A stretch of 64,000 nucleotides of DNA from Sclerurus mexicanus (lineage: Eukaryota > Chordata > Aves > Passeriformes > Furnariidae): assembly GCA_013396755.1 (NCBI GenBank), contig VWZF01007082.1, positions 124,001 to 188,000 on the forward strand, in the 5' to 3' direction. Shown in pieces: positions 22,561 to 37,058 of the stretch; within the stretch, counting starts at the first letter, position 1; each line of letters begins with the position of its first letter. The notes below the pieces were generated by a model that was not told where the DNA came from, did no database searches, and saw nothing but the letters and a program-made list of their open reading frames with translations. A program made the translations under genes and the position numbers.

Positions 22561-25500
22561 CAGGAGAGGAGGAAATCATCCATTCATCTTCATGGGTGTA
22601 CTGACATATGTTGTAGTTCCTCAGTTACTTGCGTCTCTGACTTCCCAGTGGTCCCACCTGCAGTTGAAGAATGAGGTCTCCCTTGCTGGATAGTCTTGCT
22701 CTTCTGTCCCCACTGTGCATTCCCAAGCCGAGCCTGTCTGAGAATTGAGCAGCTCTCAGAGAATGCATTTCTACAATTGCAACAGAGTATGGCATGGATT
22801 TGATTTGGTATTATCTTCTCTGTCCATGTGCAGATTATAGTTCTGGAAGGGATAAACAGCACAGTCTTTGTATTGCAAAAGGGTTTAAGTTGCAGGGAGG
22901 TATCTTGCAGTGCTGACATGCTTGCACTGCACCTGGATACAGAGCATGTGAGGCCTCTGCTCTCTTCAACATCTCTGCCCACTGCTTCCAGTGCCTATAA
23001 TGCTTTCTGAGTTTTCCACAAGTATGGGGTCAGTGTCACACAGAACATGTTGATTTACTGTATTGTACGATAGAGACCTTCTGCCAATTCATTTAATACT
23101 GACCATTTAGGGTTCAATTTTTATTGCACTAGCAAGCTTTTGAAGAACAGGATGATGTAGAAATATTTCCTGCCCCTTCGGCCAGGGAAGGAATTCTTTA
23201 AGTAAAATCAAAGATGGGCGCCTGTAGATAGCAAGGAAAAGGTCAGATAGATTACAGAAACTGCAAGTCCTCCAGTTAATTGAGAAATAACAATTCACTC
23301 CTGCTGTAAAAGTCTGGTGGTTTGGGGATGGGGGTGGATGTGGCTGTTTTGTTTTTTGACTCTGTGAGGTGGTTTGCCAGTTCTGATTCCTTGGTATCTC
23401 ACATCAGCCACAAAACACAACCACATATCCCAGGAATGGCGTAGCTGTAGGAAAATCTACAGAGAGTTTTCTCATCTGAGAACACAAGTGCTGTGTCATG
23501 GTTTTTTCTCAGAATGTATTTTGAAAATGTTTCTGGTGTTGAATTTTTTTTTTTTACTCTCTCAGTGCAGTGTGAAGGAGTACAAGAGCGTCTTAATGAA
23601 GCTGCAAAAATAGACACTGTCTAGTCTTCTTACAGCATTTTTTCTAAGTCAAGCAGGTTTTTGGGATCATAACCACCTGCTCCATAAGCAACTTTTGAGA
23701 TGGACCAATAGATTCAGACAGATTGCCAGGAGGGCAGTCTCAGAGGTGTTACAATCCTACAAGCTTCAGGAGAAAGCCAAGGTGGAGGGGAGAGAGAGCC
23801 CTTATTAGTGCCTTCACAAGAAAAATAACAACTGTGTTACAAATTTATGCCATTTTAGACACAAGTGTACACTTAGGAGAAAAAAAGTATAATGCCCTAA
23901 TGGCAAAAGACTATATAAGCAGATCTTCCATCCTATTAAATATCAACAAATCTGATCACAAAAACTAGCACATAATAAAATAGGTTTGATTAACTTTGCT
24001 GCCCATGGACCTTCTTGTTTACATGGAGACAATTGTGGTAATTTCCTTGAAAGACACATCTGATGTTTTGGTTTTTCATCTCACATATTTAGAGGATGTG
24101 AATTTCTCCTCTGTTCCTCTGCTCTGATGGAACCATCCAATTTTCTATGCTGGATTCCCTCATTAACAGGGATTTGCCATCTTTACAGACTGTTGAGCTC
24201 AATAGGACAGCAGGGAACTGTGAAGTACCACCCAATACTATGTGCTAAAATATATGCCTGCAAGGAGTCTGACTGACCAGATATTTGATATTTAATATTT
24301 AGTATTTATTATTAATATGAATATTTACTTCAAATTGTATGCGCATTTACATAAAGCAGTAGTGCAACTGTGGAATGACACACCTGGGAGAAGAAGGAAC
24401 TTTGTATGGTACTTTGTACTTGGATGGCATGGACCCTTCCAGAGATTCCCAAGGAATGGCACAAAGAGAAGCAAAGGGAAGAGAACAGAAGGGAGATAAT
24501 AGCATAACCTGGTGTCCTCCCTTACTGCTGGTCCTACTAGCAGATTGTCTCCAGGGTTGCCTCCAGGCTTCAAGCAGAGAACAGGAGACCCATCAAGAGT
24601 GTTTATGTGGAAGCCCCTGCTTTCTGTCCTCAGTGGCACCTGACAATCAAGCAACCATAAATTGAGGTCTGGTTTCAAAAGGAGCTCTTTGGATCTGTTT
24701 CTTGTGATTGAGCTGCAATTGAAGTTAAGACTTTCCCCTGGCTGAAGCACTAAGAACTTCTCTACTTTCCCATGTGCCTTCCTTGGTGGCCATTAATATG
24801 TGAGATTGCTTGACCTCCTTCCCTCAGTCATCACACTCTTGGTGGTCTTCTTCCAGTGGCCTGTTTTGTTTTGTTTCTCAGCATCTATGTCAAATTTTGT
24901 TTAAACTGCCCAAGGCATTGAAAAGATAAGTTGAGGGCATACATAGGATACACATATAAAGCCTGACTCAGAATGTAAACTAGATGGCTCTTTAAACTGG
25001 CAGTGGATAGTTCAAACTTCCCATGTGTCAACAGTTAAAAAATAAAGAACACAGAGAGGGAAATAGCCATAAAACATTTCTACAGAAAAGTGGGTTTAGA
25101 GAGAGGCAGTACTCGCAGCACAGTTGAGACCAATATGATTTTGTGCCCTGTTTTCCTTGTGTTATCTCTCTGGGACAGCACCATACTAGTATTTCAGCTT
25201 GTAGCTTCATCACGGTGGAGCTCCTCCCAGAGGTGCTGCTCCCTAGAGCAGCTTGTGTAATATTATGCAGTGTTTGTCTTGCTTGTTTTTAACCACCTTT
25301 ATTATATCCCTGCTCTGGACCGTTTCTGCAGCAGTTTCAAATCGCCACAAAGATAATTCAAGGGTATTTGAATGATGTGTGTGGGGTGTGGCTTCTTGCA
25401 GGAAGTGATGTCTCCTTTCAGTATTTGAAGGAGGACATTATGAGAAGCTCAAACCACTGAAAGGACAATAGGTGTGGTTTGGATTCCAATTTATTATCCA

Positions 25501-28500
25501 AATAGGCCATTTAGTCCCAGGTGGGAAGCAATTTGAAAGTGTTAGTTCAAATGTCCAATCAACCAGCAGTTTCTCCACAGCCTGGCACCCTTGTAGACAA
25601 TTTCTTCATTCAGTCTCTGCTTAGGAACAGAAGCACTTCTCAGGGTTATTGCCATTAACCAGAGGTGTGCAGGCTGCTCATATTGTACCTGTTGAGTAGA
25701 AAGGGACTGTCATCTTCCTTAAACTATCACAAAAGTCACTTCTTTTTTAATGGAAAGAAAATAATTCAGTGAACTTTTTAGTCTGATTGCTCATCAAAAC
25801 CAATGGCATGTTTGGTATCTATAGAGAATTTCTGGTGGCAATCCAGCAATTCAGAACTTTGTACGAAAAAGAAAATGTGAATACTTTTTCTCTAAGAATT
25901 GGCACAGGAAATAGTATTTTCTGATTGTACATCTGAGAAAAACAGGCTTAGATATTACCTAAACAATTCTTCTGCAGGTTATAGTTTCTGGAAATATGAA
26001 TACTTTATTATCTGTAGTTCTGGTCTGCCAGCCTAATGTACTGTAAGCTGCTGTTCTGATGACTGTCAGCGCTATTGCAAATATAATCCTGGATTTGTGA
26101 GGGTTCTTACTGAAAGTTTATTTGCTGTTTAATACCAAAGGTTTAACTTGAAGCATTTTGTATTAAAAATCCCCTTTGTTTCTTATTATCATACCAAAAT
26201 AAAAGCCAGTATTTATTTTCTTCCAGCTTAACTTTGATATAGGAATGCTATGTCCGAATGCCTGCCATTCATGGTACTTTTTCCTTTTAGTTGTCTTTGG
26301 GTATTCTGGATGTAAGTGCTGTGCTTTGGGCTGGGTGTGTCAAATAGTTCCTCAAGGTTGGTAAGTTCCATTACTTCACACACACATTCCTAATCACCTT
26401 GAAAAGACAATAAATATCAGCTCATAAATTACTTATCTGCATCTGCCTGCTAATATTACAGTCAGTGTGGAAGAAGCCACCTGTGGGATATTTTTATTAT
26501 TTTCTGATATGTGACAAATATGGATAGATAATCCAAGATGCTTCAAAGAACTGGTCAGGGAATTGCTTATTTTCCTCATGAAAAGATTTTGATAAATGAA
26601 AATGCTTGATTTTTATGAAAATCAAACAACCCTAAAAGGTCACAAGTCCCAAAACTGTGTAGGGATTTTCTTTGAGGTGAAAAACAGATCTTTTAGTTAA
26701 AAGTTTTGTATTTTTTTCTTTTACCAATGCAGTTTCTTTAAATTTGTTGTTGTTGTTGTTTTTGTTTTTATGGTGAGTTCCAGCAACTTCAGTTTCTGAT
26801 TTCCTTTATTTGAAAACAATAAATTGAAATGTATTTATTGGGACATGTTTTATAAGATTATAGTACTGAAGCTTTTTTAATGTTAACTGAAGCATTTTTA
26901 AACATTTTTTTAAAGATCTGAAGGCAATTTGACCAAGTCATTCAAGAAAAATACCCTGTACTTTGTCAGAAACTAAATGTGGATGTTTTTAGATCAGGAT
27001 GAAAATGTTTTGGAAATGTATGTTGTATTGTTGCACTTTAGTATTTCTAAGGCAGCTAAAATAGATACTATCCAATTTGCTCAGTGAAAATTTCCAAAAC
27101 AGTACAATAAATTGAAATGTTTAGTTGTGCTATGTGGCATACTGTGAGAGCATTTTATTCCTACACTGGAAAAAAAAATGCAAGAATATGATGTGTTCTA
27201 TGGGTACTCCCCTAAAAAGTTATACGCCAAAAAAATGCAAATATATCTAAAAGGGGCATATGATGGAAAATATAAGATGCTAAGATGACTGTAAAAGTTG
27301 AATTGCTTGGTCAAAGTGAAGGGTTAGAGAGAGAGTTTGGCAAACTGTAAAATGGCATTAATAAATCCAGTGTGTTAACAAAGTATGGAGGCCACTTGGA
27401 CGGATGGCCGTCAAGCACACAGGAATAAGTGCAAACTATTGAAGTGATACATAAAAGGCTTCTGCTTTCCTTTTGCTGGAGGGAGATGCCCTTCTAATAA
27501 AGGTGAAACAGGTTCAGTGTGATGGGGAATGCATTAGGCTAGGTACACACTAAACTTACATTTCTCAAGCTGTGGGGTTCATGGGAAGGCAATCTTGAAC
27601 AGCTGAATCTATGTTTTAAGAGTAATTTTTCACTACTAGTCAATATTTCTGGAAAGCATGCATTCATTTGCTTTTGCTGCCAGCAGCTGCTCATGCTCTA
27701 GAGCAGGGGAGTCAGTGTTTAGACTTGCAGCCAGTATTTGCAGATGCCTTTCACTCCCACAGTCTGGTGGGGCTTAACAGTTGCCCCCAGTGGAGAAGTG
27801 CTGGTCAGCATGGCAGTAGCATCAAAGGAGGGGATTTACTGCTGATAGCTCTGTAGGCATGGTTTGTGTGGTCTCAGATGGAATTTGTTTGAAAGAAGGG
27901 AAGGATAATCACATGTAGATGGATAGGTCCAAACAGAGAGGCATGTCTGCAAAAAAAAACCCAAAAAACCAAAATCTAGGAATACTGCTTTCTAGTGTCC
28001 TATCATGAGACAGGGTTCACTCCATCACTGTCCTACTCTGCAGGGCTATTCTGAAGCTAGAATTTCAAAAATAAACAGTGTGTAATACATGCACTCAACA
28101 AATGTAAATAGTTCGTTTAACCCTTTCAGAATGAGGCTCACTACAGGGTGTGATCCACTGGAAAGAAGAGGATAGTGCTTTTTTGGCGTGTTTTGCCCTT
28201 GCCTAAGTAAGGTGGACACATTAGAATACTTTGAGCTCTGAAGTCTTTCATTCTTTCAAGTCTGTTGTTACTAATGAGGTTCTCAGGCAGAATGATCTCC
28301 CCTTTTCTGTCATATCTTCACTTTATCCATTCCTGGCACCCTACCTCTTTGTTCTCCACACAAGAAGCTCATTTACTTGTTTTCTTGCTGGCTCTAGCTG
28401 CTGGGGTTCATTTCCTTTCTGTGCATTTTCTTCAAAAGGCTTGAAATGTCACATAGCTATATGTCCTGCTGAGATGCTCTTGTCTTATTAATGTACCAAT

Positions 28501-29863
28501 GGGTGTTTTTTAATGAGAAAACATGAAAGTATCATGAGCCTCTTTTGCAGCTCCCCAGACTGATCATGAGAAATTGATGAATTGTGTGAAGTCTGCAAAG
28601 ACTTGGGAATTCATTTTAAGCTGGTTTGGGCAAATATGCACAAATAAGAGTGTTTTTTAGGAAGTGGTTTGAAATTGGCTTTTCCAAATAGCATATTTTG
28701 ACAAGGGCTCAGGGCTCTGAAGCTGAAAAAAACCTGACACAGTATCGCCAGAATAATATAACTAATGAATTCCCCTAATGTAATAAAGGCAACTTGTGTC
28801 ACACAGGGTTGCATTTACTGTTCTCACTGACTTTCATCGCTCGAGTTAATAATTTGGGGCTCATATACATTGTGTGGTAAGAGCCAGCTGATGCTCGTGG
28901 GGTGGGTGTTTACTCTCCACTGCTGATCTCCCGAGGAAGTGATGCAGCACAGATGCAGTGATGGCGACCAGGTTCCTCATGTCAAGGCTGGGCGTGTGAC
29001 TTTGATGGTGTGTGGTTGTTCCTTGTTTATAGGCTGACGCAAAAGTCATCCCAATAGTGCTTTTGAAGATCTGGTAAGTGTTTTCTTGTGAATTAGGGAC
29101 CCTTGCTTTCAGTCTTCTATTTCAAACTCTTGGTCTAAGTTGATGTTTGCTTTGGCTGCACTTTTTGTTCCACAGTGTTCATTGTATAAGAGAGAGGAGA
29201 AGGCAGGATAGCAAAAAGGAAGCACCAGCAGGGTAGGCAGCTGTTTAACCTCTGCATTGTGTTTTAAACAGGTCTGGAGGGACCTCTCTGTCTGTCTAGT
29301 TACACTGTGTGAGGCTTACTGAAGGAATGGTTTGGTTGCTTCCTTAGCAGAGACCTACTTTCCTTTGTTCTTTCTATCCAAAATGCATGGTCTGTGCATG
29401 ACTTTGAATTAAGGGATGTGGTTGGTATCAGTTGGAGTTACAGCCTTTCTAGAACCTGGGCAAAATACTCAGGACCACAGATTTCAAAAGCCTCAGCTTT
29501 GGGTTAGCAGTAGGGTAGTTGCTACAAGAAGGGTTTTTTGTTTGGTTTTCTGCGTGTCTTTGAAAGTACATCAAGTCCAGGAGGTAATACCACTACATAT
29601 TTTTATCTACATTACTTTCAGGAGAAAACGAGGCACAGATTCTGGACCTAGGGCGTGCCACAATGGTCACACTGGATTATATGATAAGTTGGGGACATGT
29701 GTTAGGCTACAGCTGGGAGTGTGCCTTTGACTGCTGTATGCCTTTCCTGGGCAATGCCCCTTGCCAAGATACCTCCTGTCCTGCAGTGCAGCATCCTGGT
29801 GTCCCTACTGCTCCAGGAACCCCCAATGCAGGCTATTGCATAGTTCCAGCTCCCCAGTGAGGG
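22561..29863. other. Intergenic DNA, 7.3 kb
   Basis: No gene is supported. Frames of 130 codons (22590-22982, minus) and 141 codons (24325-24750, minus) are unrecognised and probably chance. A (TTG)n microsatellite sits near 26745-26762. A small pocket of higher CpG density, with a possible 41-nt splice-bounded segment, lies at about 28840-29073. Confidence 0.5.
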
Positions 29864-29922
29864 CAGGGGGGTTGCGACAAAATGATGTTTAAGGTCCATT
29901 CCAACCCAAACCCGTATCACCT
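29864..29922 (+). repeat. CR1 LINE 3' terminal scrap
   Basis: The text 'gggggttgcgacaaaatgat', followed by 'tttaaggtccattccaaccc', matches the last 60 or so bases of CR1 before its octamer tail. The rest is absent or unrecognisable. Confidence 0.65.
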
Positions 29923-31489
29923 ACAGGCAATTTATGTATGAAAATGCAAAGAGCCAGCCAAGTCAGGAGAAAGGTTCACCTAATCCTGATGCTGGAGATG
30001 GCCAAATGGGGAAGGCTGGAGAGGAATGTAATATCCTGCCCCAGAATACTCCCCCAAGATCTAGGGATTTTTGGCTCATGTGCCCCCTAAGCCAATGGTG
30101 GGAACTTTGTAGTGAGGAGTTCTTAATAGATTTTTCATTGTGAATTTTCCAGTTTTGAACATACACTTTTACATGTGCTAAGATTTTTTGCAGCTTAACC
30201 ACATATTGTATCATCAGAAATCTCTCATTTGCTTTGAACTTCTTGCCACCTGCTAATTTCATTTAATGCCCACAGTGGGAAATATACTTTGAGACCAGAT
30301 GATCCTGTGCTCAGCATGTAATGTGTGCTGAAATGTGTGCTGCATGGGCAAATGGGAGTCATAAACCAGAGATTCCCCTGGCCCGTGCGTTGTGAAGACA
30401 CATCACACTACCACTAAAACTCCTATACCACTGCAGGAAGAGTTTCTATGTACTGTCATGTACAAAAATTTAAATCCTGGAATCTAATGTGGAGCCTAGG
30501 GAAACAGATGAGGGAAAGGAATGATGAGGAAGTTTCAGATGAAACCTTGTCTTGATTACGTGCATTAAATATTGTAACCTAAAATCCTTTTATAGTTAGG
30601 TCAAAAGTTCAGAAGAAAATAAAGCTTTAGAGGAAAAGTACAGCAGGGACTTCCCTTACTAAAATATGTATAAAATGTGAAACTGTCCTTGAAAACAAGA
30701 ACAGTAAGTTGTAATGGAGGGCAAGACTAGAGAGATAAGTTATTGATGGCAACAGATCTTTAAATTACATACAGCAGCGGGAAACACCCAGTGTTAAAAG
30801 ATAACACATGCACATCCGCATATTGACACATGTTCTTTTTTAAAATCTGGCCTCCTGTGTTGGTGTTTTCATTGGCAGCAGGAAAATAAATTTTGCTTAA
30901 TCTCTGATTTTCATTCCAGATAGCATCTTCCTTTTTCCAGCTGCCAGTAGTTACAAGGATGTCATACAAGAGTAGGAGCTTACTGGTATGAACTGGTGCC
31001 TTGGCCTTGCAAATCTCACAGTCCTGACTCCTGTTTTGATGAGGTGTGCTGTTTCCTTCATGGGTTCTGTACCATCAGGTTTAAGGGGATTACCTGCATG
31101 AGCGAGGATTATGGAACTGAGATCGTTGTGAGGGAAACCGTGAATGCTGTGTGCTCACATGAAATATTTGTGCTATAAAAGCATATAATTAATTCCTTCT
31201 TTATCATACTTGTATGTATGTGAGTGTGTCTAAACCTTATTGTGGTAACAAAATCAAAGGGAAACTACTCAGGAGCTTCTAGGGTTGAGGTTTCATTAGG
31301 CCTAACATCCATGCCTTCTTCCACTTACAGGTTTTGAAGCAAAAAAGCACTGTTTTGGTGGATTAACACGCTAAAGTTTGGAGAGTTTCAGTGATCATAG
31401 TAGTATGCAAGCAAATATAGAAACATCCCTTTTGAGGTGTTTTACCCGTCACTTTTCTTTATTGTCATCCCTGCCAGCAGGAGGTTGAA
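29923..31489. other. Intergenic DNA
   Basis: I see no gene or repeat that I can name in this stretch. Confidence 0.5.
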
Positions 31490-31990
31490 CCAGACAGTTG
31501 CTGCTAAACCAAACCAAAAAATCTTTTCCCAGACTGTAAATATTGGATCAGAAGAGATTATGAGAGCTCCTTGAATCCACTCCCCTTAACTGTTCTGACC
31601 AGAGGATTGTCTAATCTCTTCTTAAAAACGACCGATGGAGACTCCACATTCTCCACAGGCAGTCTTTGAGTGCTAAACTAACCTTCCCACTAGAAAGCTT
31701 TCATTATGTCAAATTTGCATCTCCCTTGTGCAATCAAAGCCATTAATTCCGTTCTGTTGCAACAGGCATTGGAAAGAGTCAGTTTCCTGCTTTGCAGTAT
31801 CATTTTATGTACACGAAGCTTATAGTTTCCCCTCTGCTTTCTCTTTTCCAGATTAAATCTCTCCCCTCCCTTTGATCATAACCTGCTGCACACTTTCTCT
31901 AGATCTCTTCCTTGAAGTGGGCTACCAAAATTGGATGCAATAATTCAGACTATGCCTTACCAGCATTTCATGGAGCAGAAGTTTTAGAAA
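31490..31990 (-). repeat. Ancient CR1/L3-type LINE remnant, antisense
   Basis: The plus strand shows the antisense profile of old amniote CR1 elements: 'gtctaatctcttcttaaaaa', 'gatggagactccacattctc', then 'ctttctctagatctcttcct', 'ttggatgcaataattcagac' and 'cagcatttcatggagcagaa'. These correspond to the conserved 3' third of the element. High divergence and small indels point to an old insertion. Confidence 0.75.
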
Positions 31991-34900
31991 TTCCTTTTAA
32001 TCTATTTATATAGTTCAGTATGACATTTAGCTTCATCCATCTAAGGATAACCTTTGGCTTTTTTGTGACAGAGTAGAACAACCACAGGAATGGCAAACCT
32101 GTGGTTGCTGAGTTACGTGCAGTTTGCAAGAGAATCATATACAGCTTCCCTATATTAGGCTGTATAGGGTACCTGGAAGCATTCCCTGTGACTGGAGCCA
32201 GAGAAATGGTTCAGACACCAGAATCTGTTCCTCAGACTGAACTGTGGAAGACTTGTTTTCAATTTGGATTAAATACTGTAGCTCTCCTTAAGAAACTGAG
32301 CTTGAAGAAACTGGGATGAATCCTGCCAGTAGAAGGCTGCCAAGTAATCACCCAAGCTACCATTATAAGACAGGGCAATGTTTTTCCTGACCATACCTGC
32401 TACAAAGAGTAAAATCTAGCCAAACACTCCTCATTTGTAGTACTTGTATTTAACTCCAAAGGCAACACTGTCAAACCAGAAAATATCTAAGCTGAAGATC
32501 CCCAAAAGGAAAACTTCTGCTGAGTGAAGCCCAGTGGGTATCACTGGGATGGAGAAAAAGGACTGGTGAGCAAGGAATCTTTGGGATCCACTTTTGTGAT
32601 GCATAACACTGCAAATATAAAACACTGTCTAGAACTAGTCTTGGGTACAAAGTACTGAGCTGGCATGTTAACAGCCAGCACCAAAGTGTTGCACAGCTCT
32701 ATGAGAAACCTGCGAGCACTATTTGTCTTCCCAAGCAGAGACATGCATTTGCAGCTGCACACAAGCTCTTCTCTATTAGTACAACATATGAATGAATAAA
32801 CACTGATAAGAGACACTTAAATATTGTTCCTGAACTATGTTGTGACAGCTGTCGCTTGTACTGTCTCCCTCTAGGTCTATCTTTTAATTACATCAGGTTA
32901 ACACAATGTTTCATCCGTCACCCTTGGCTGATAGCAGAAAGGGACAAACTCATCCATGGGATGAACAGGTTTAGCTTTTCTTGTGGCCCTGACACAGTGC
33001 TTGCTGCTCTCTTCCTGAATCACTCATTACCCATAGTCAGTTGTCATGGTTAGAAAAAGAAATGTCCTGTCTAAGGGTTGAGCCATGGTTCAGGGAATTG
33101 GCATGTCCTTTATATGACATTGTGATCCAGCAGCTAAAGCATTTTTAGCTGAATCTGCAACATGTGGTATAATTCTAAATCCCCAGCCACTTTTATCACT
33201 TATAGGGGTCTGAGAATGGACTGGAGAATAAAAAAACCCCCAGTCTTAGCCCTTGAGCAATTACTTAAGCTATGTACGCATCTTTCCATAGTCACTGAAG
33301 TGTTGCTGCAAATTGGAATTGCTCAAATATTCCCAGAGAATAAAATGCAGAGCCTTCAAGATTAGTGTTCCCTCTGTGAGCAGATTACTAGATGCAGGAC
33401 GTAAGTAGTTAACTTTAATGGCACGTTTATGGAGGCAGGGTCAGTCTGCTGGGGAAGTGATTCCATATCACACATCTTCAGTGGGTTCTGCAGTGCTGCT
33501 GGCATCTTGCATGTGAATAACAAGTCTTGGAAGTACTCTTTGCAAGTGAGTTGGCTTCTGGAAAACAGCTTGGAATATAATATGTTTTTAAAATGACCCT
33601 GGAAAATGAGTTTCCTTTGGAAAATTTGGAACTGGGAAGATCTCTGAATAGACTCTTTGCTGACTGCTGCAGAACTGTGTTAAGATGGAGCAAAATACAG
33701 TATGGTACAATAAATGTTATAGTTTGCATGTGGAAGCTCAGAGTACCGAAAGGTTTTCCAAAAACAAGACTTCTAAATTTAAGGAAGGCTGGTTAGATTA
33801 TTCCCTACTTTCTAACATGCACTATGTGCACTAACAGAAATTAATGTGCACCCTTAGTAGTTTCTTTCAGATGCATCATTAACTTAAAATAATTACATTC
33901 ATGACAGTGATAATTCACTGGAGCTGAAAATGTTATCTTTTTGATGCAGGTTTTATATTACCTTTGTCTCATCCCAGATCCAGAAAAGGGAGAGGAAGGC
34001 AAACACCTCCTGTTTTATTTATTTATTTTTTTAATGAAAAAGGAAAAGCAGTTCCACTTCTGTGCATTTTCTTCCAGCTCCAGCCACATCTGCAAAGGCC
34101 ACTACAGTGGAGATAATGTCTGTCTGCCTGCCAGCTTGACACCTTTTATGGCCAGCTAGCTACTGGTATCCACACACAGGGCAGACCACACCTAGGGACT
34201 GATGTCAAGCAAGGCAATTGCAAAGGACTGTTGCTACTGTTGGCACAAAAGTCTGAGTTTCTTATTTCTCTCACACAGAGCTTCACCATCTTGTTCTTAC
34301 TTCTCTTCTTGTTTGTATGCTAACACTCCCTTCTTTCCTTCAGACATTACTGAGATAGCAGACAGAAAACAGGGAGTTTTTCTCAGAGAAGTGATGACTC
34401 TTGTGTTCATGTCTGATCTGGCAGATTCTCCTCTTTTTGTCTTTTTTTTTTTTTTTAAACACAATTTGTTTCAGTAGCAGATAACTTCCCCTGTTCACCA
34501 CGCCTGCCATGACAGGCCTCCTGTTTCCATTCTGGACTGCAATCTCTCACACAGTGAGGGAGGAAACTGTAGATGACTGAGCATTTCTCTAGTCAGAGAA
34601 AAATGTCCTTTAAAGAGATTTTTTCCCCCCTTGCTGGAAGGGGTTGTCTGCAGGTCAGGTGGGTGAGTTGAAATGAATCACAGAGAAGAGAGCGAACAGT
34701 CAGTTTGGGGTCTTCTTTATTCTACCTCCCTTGTCTCTTTCCGTCAATTTTCCTGTCTTACTGAAGTTAGATCTCTCAGGATCTTTCCTGAGAACAAAAT
34801 GAGGCAAAGAAAGCACATCTTTCTCATTTTTTCCCTAGTTGTCAGCCAAAAGCTAGTCAGTCACTTTAGCACCTGTGAAACTGTGAGTTTCTGTGCTAGT

Positions 34901-36919
34901 GCCTGCTCATCTTGGTGAAATGCCTCCTACATTTCTACCTTTGTAGAAAGCAGAAGCTATCTGAAATGCTCTGCAAACTGACATAAACCCAAAGCACCTT
35001 CCTGGAGAGGGAAGAAGTTTGTGATAGCATGAGAGATATGGAGCTGGAGCATGCTGCAAATCTGAGACTTCCCTGCAGCAACAAAGGGAAAGCTGGGGTA
35101 CACAGTATGCATTGCGACTGCTCAGGAGACTTCAGGTTCACCTTCCCCCAGCCATGTAGCCTGGCACAGGCTCTCCTTGGCTCAAGGGCCCTGTTCCAGC
35201 CAGTAGGGATGTGGCAGTCCATCGTGGCAGGGGCACTGATTTGCTGTTGCTCACCCCAAGAAGTGGTAGCCCTGCCCTTAAAAATCCTGCCTGCCAGAGC
35301 TGCTTTGCTGCTGCTCTGTGCTGCAATGGGCAATTGCAGCTGCAGGGAGGTGCTGCTAACGTTGCTGTAATAAGCATTAACTTTGACTGAAAAATGTGCT
35401 GGTTGTTAAGGGTTATGCTTTTTCCAGGGACTGCTGGCTGGCTCCTCTGAACAGATATCAAACTGCAGTGCAAATGTGAAAGAAATTCTGCAAACTCACC
35501 AGGAATATGGGGCAAAGCTCTCTCCCATCTCATCTGTGCTTTTGTCTTCTAGTTTGCAGAGCCCTTTGCTCCTTTTCTCGCTGTGTAGTAGATAGGAACA
35601 TTTGGCTTTTTGCAATCAAAGCAGCTAAGGGGGTCTCAGTGGGATTATTTTTACATGTAAGCATTGCACAAGTCCAGCTCCAGGAAAAGAGGCCAATGTT
35701 TTCTTTAACACATGCTGGTCTAAAATAGGAACAACTCTTCTGAAAACTTAGAGACTGAGATGGCCTTGAATTAGATCCAAGGACCTCAGATTAATTACAG
35801 AACTAAATCAGAATGAATGCTCTTTTATAGTTCTTCTGCACAATGGTCCCTGGACTTAGTGAACCTGGATGTCAAATATATAGATAAGGATAATCTATAC
35901 TGAAGCAGAATAAAGGGCACATTTATCTTACTGTGAATTACTTTGCTGAATTCTCCTGTTATTTTACTGTATTTGAACAAATCTAAGAGCAACATCAGAG
36001 CTCTGCTACTGAGGAGAGAAGGTTGCATGGCATATGCAGCTTGTTTTACTCAGTCTTGCTCCTTTGCCAGAAATTCATCTCTTCTCTCCCAAAAATGGTG
36101 CTATAATGTTTCTTGCACTACAGAAACTTGCAGCACATGCCACGAAGGTCATCTGTCCTCCTTCTTTTTTAAAGGCTGTCAGGCTAGAGCCTCTATGAAC
36201 ATTATAAGTTTTAACTTGCAGAGTGAGAACCTGAATAAATTGTAAAGAACTCCCATTGCCTTTCACAAAGAGATGAACAGTCCTTTCATGCTTTACGTAA
36301 CTGCAGCGTGCTTTGGAACAAGGTTACATCTATTTCAGTCATTATGACCAGGACAGCTCAGGCAGCACTAACTGCCGGCAGATTTCCAAGCAGAGAAAAG
36401 AGTTGGGGCCTGCAGCATTTTGGGAAAGACAGTATTTGGGAACAAGAGGAGCCCCAGGACCTACACTTGCCAGGAGTCACACGTTCGCACAGACACCCAG
36501 TACTACTTGTGGGTTGATTGGCACTGTCACCCGCCTAAGAGGAAGCATCTGCTGGCTTCCTACCAGCACACAGAGTCTCTAATTTAGGAAAGCAAAGTAC
36601 AGTCTTGCATGCCAGTCCTGAAAAGCTACCAACCCTGATGTGGAAACAAGGACAGGCAAATCTGTAAAGCTCTAGCCAAGAATAAAAGCACACTCGCTTC
36701 TGAATGGGAGCAATTTCATTGCCTGTTGAGATGGAGGGACTTTGTTCAGCATGGGGAAACTCAGGGAGATCTGATTGCTGCCTGCAGCTAGAAAGGCTGA
36801 GGAGACAGAGCCAGGCTCTTCCCAGAGATGCACAATGACAGGCATGCAGCAGCATCAGTCACAGTGAGAAACACCAGCTCAGTACAGGGTTAAAAATATC
36901 ACAGCCAGAGGGATGCAGC
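31991..36919. other. Intergenic DNA, 4.9 kb
   Basis: No gene is supported. Overlapping 113-132-codon frames on both strands around 34935-35533 reflect a locally GC-richer patch with few stops and no recognisable protein. A poly-T run is at about 34441-34456. Confidence 0.5.
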
Positions 36920-37058
36920 CGGGGGACACATTGGCCAGGGAAGGTGAAGGGTCTCCATCCTTGAAGATACACAAAGATTGACTGAACAAGGCCCTGAGCA
37001 ACCTGCTGTGACTTTGAAGGTGTCCCTGCAGAGAGGGGAATGTTGAGCTCCATACCCA
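36920..37058 (+). repeat. CR1 LINE 3' fragment
   Basis: The segment contains 'gtctccatccttgaagatac', 'gactgaacaaggccctgagc' and 'aacctgctgtgact', which is the sense-strand CR1 3' consensus. It stops short of the terminal octamers. Confidence 0.8.

Noticed and set aside
24325..24750. 141-codon minus-strand open frame
   Set aside because: No recognisable motif; overlapped by a 96-codon plus-strand frame; no splice or promoter context.
33041..33150. Possible second LTR start ('tgtcatggttagaaa')
   Set aside because: No matching CA end, inverted terminus or LTR body could be followed downstream.
34935..35533. Overlapping 113-132-codon frames on both strands
   Set aside because: Open frames on both strands in a GC-richer patch indicate low stop density rather than coding.
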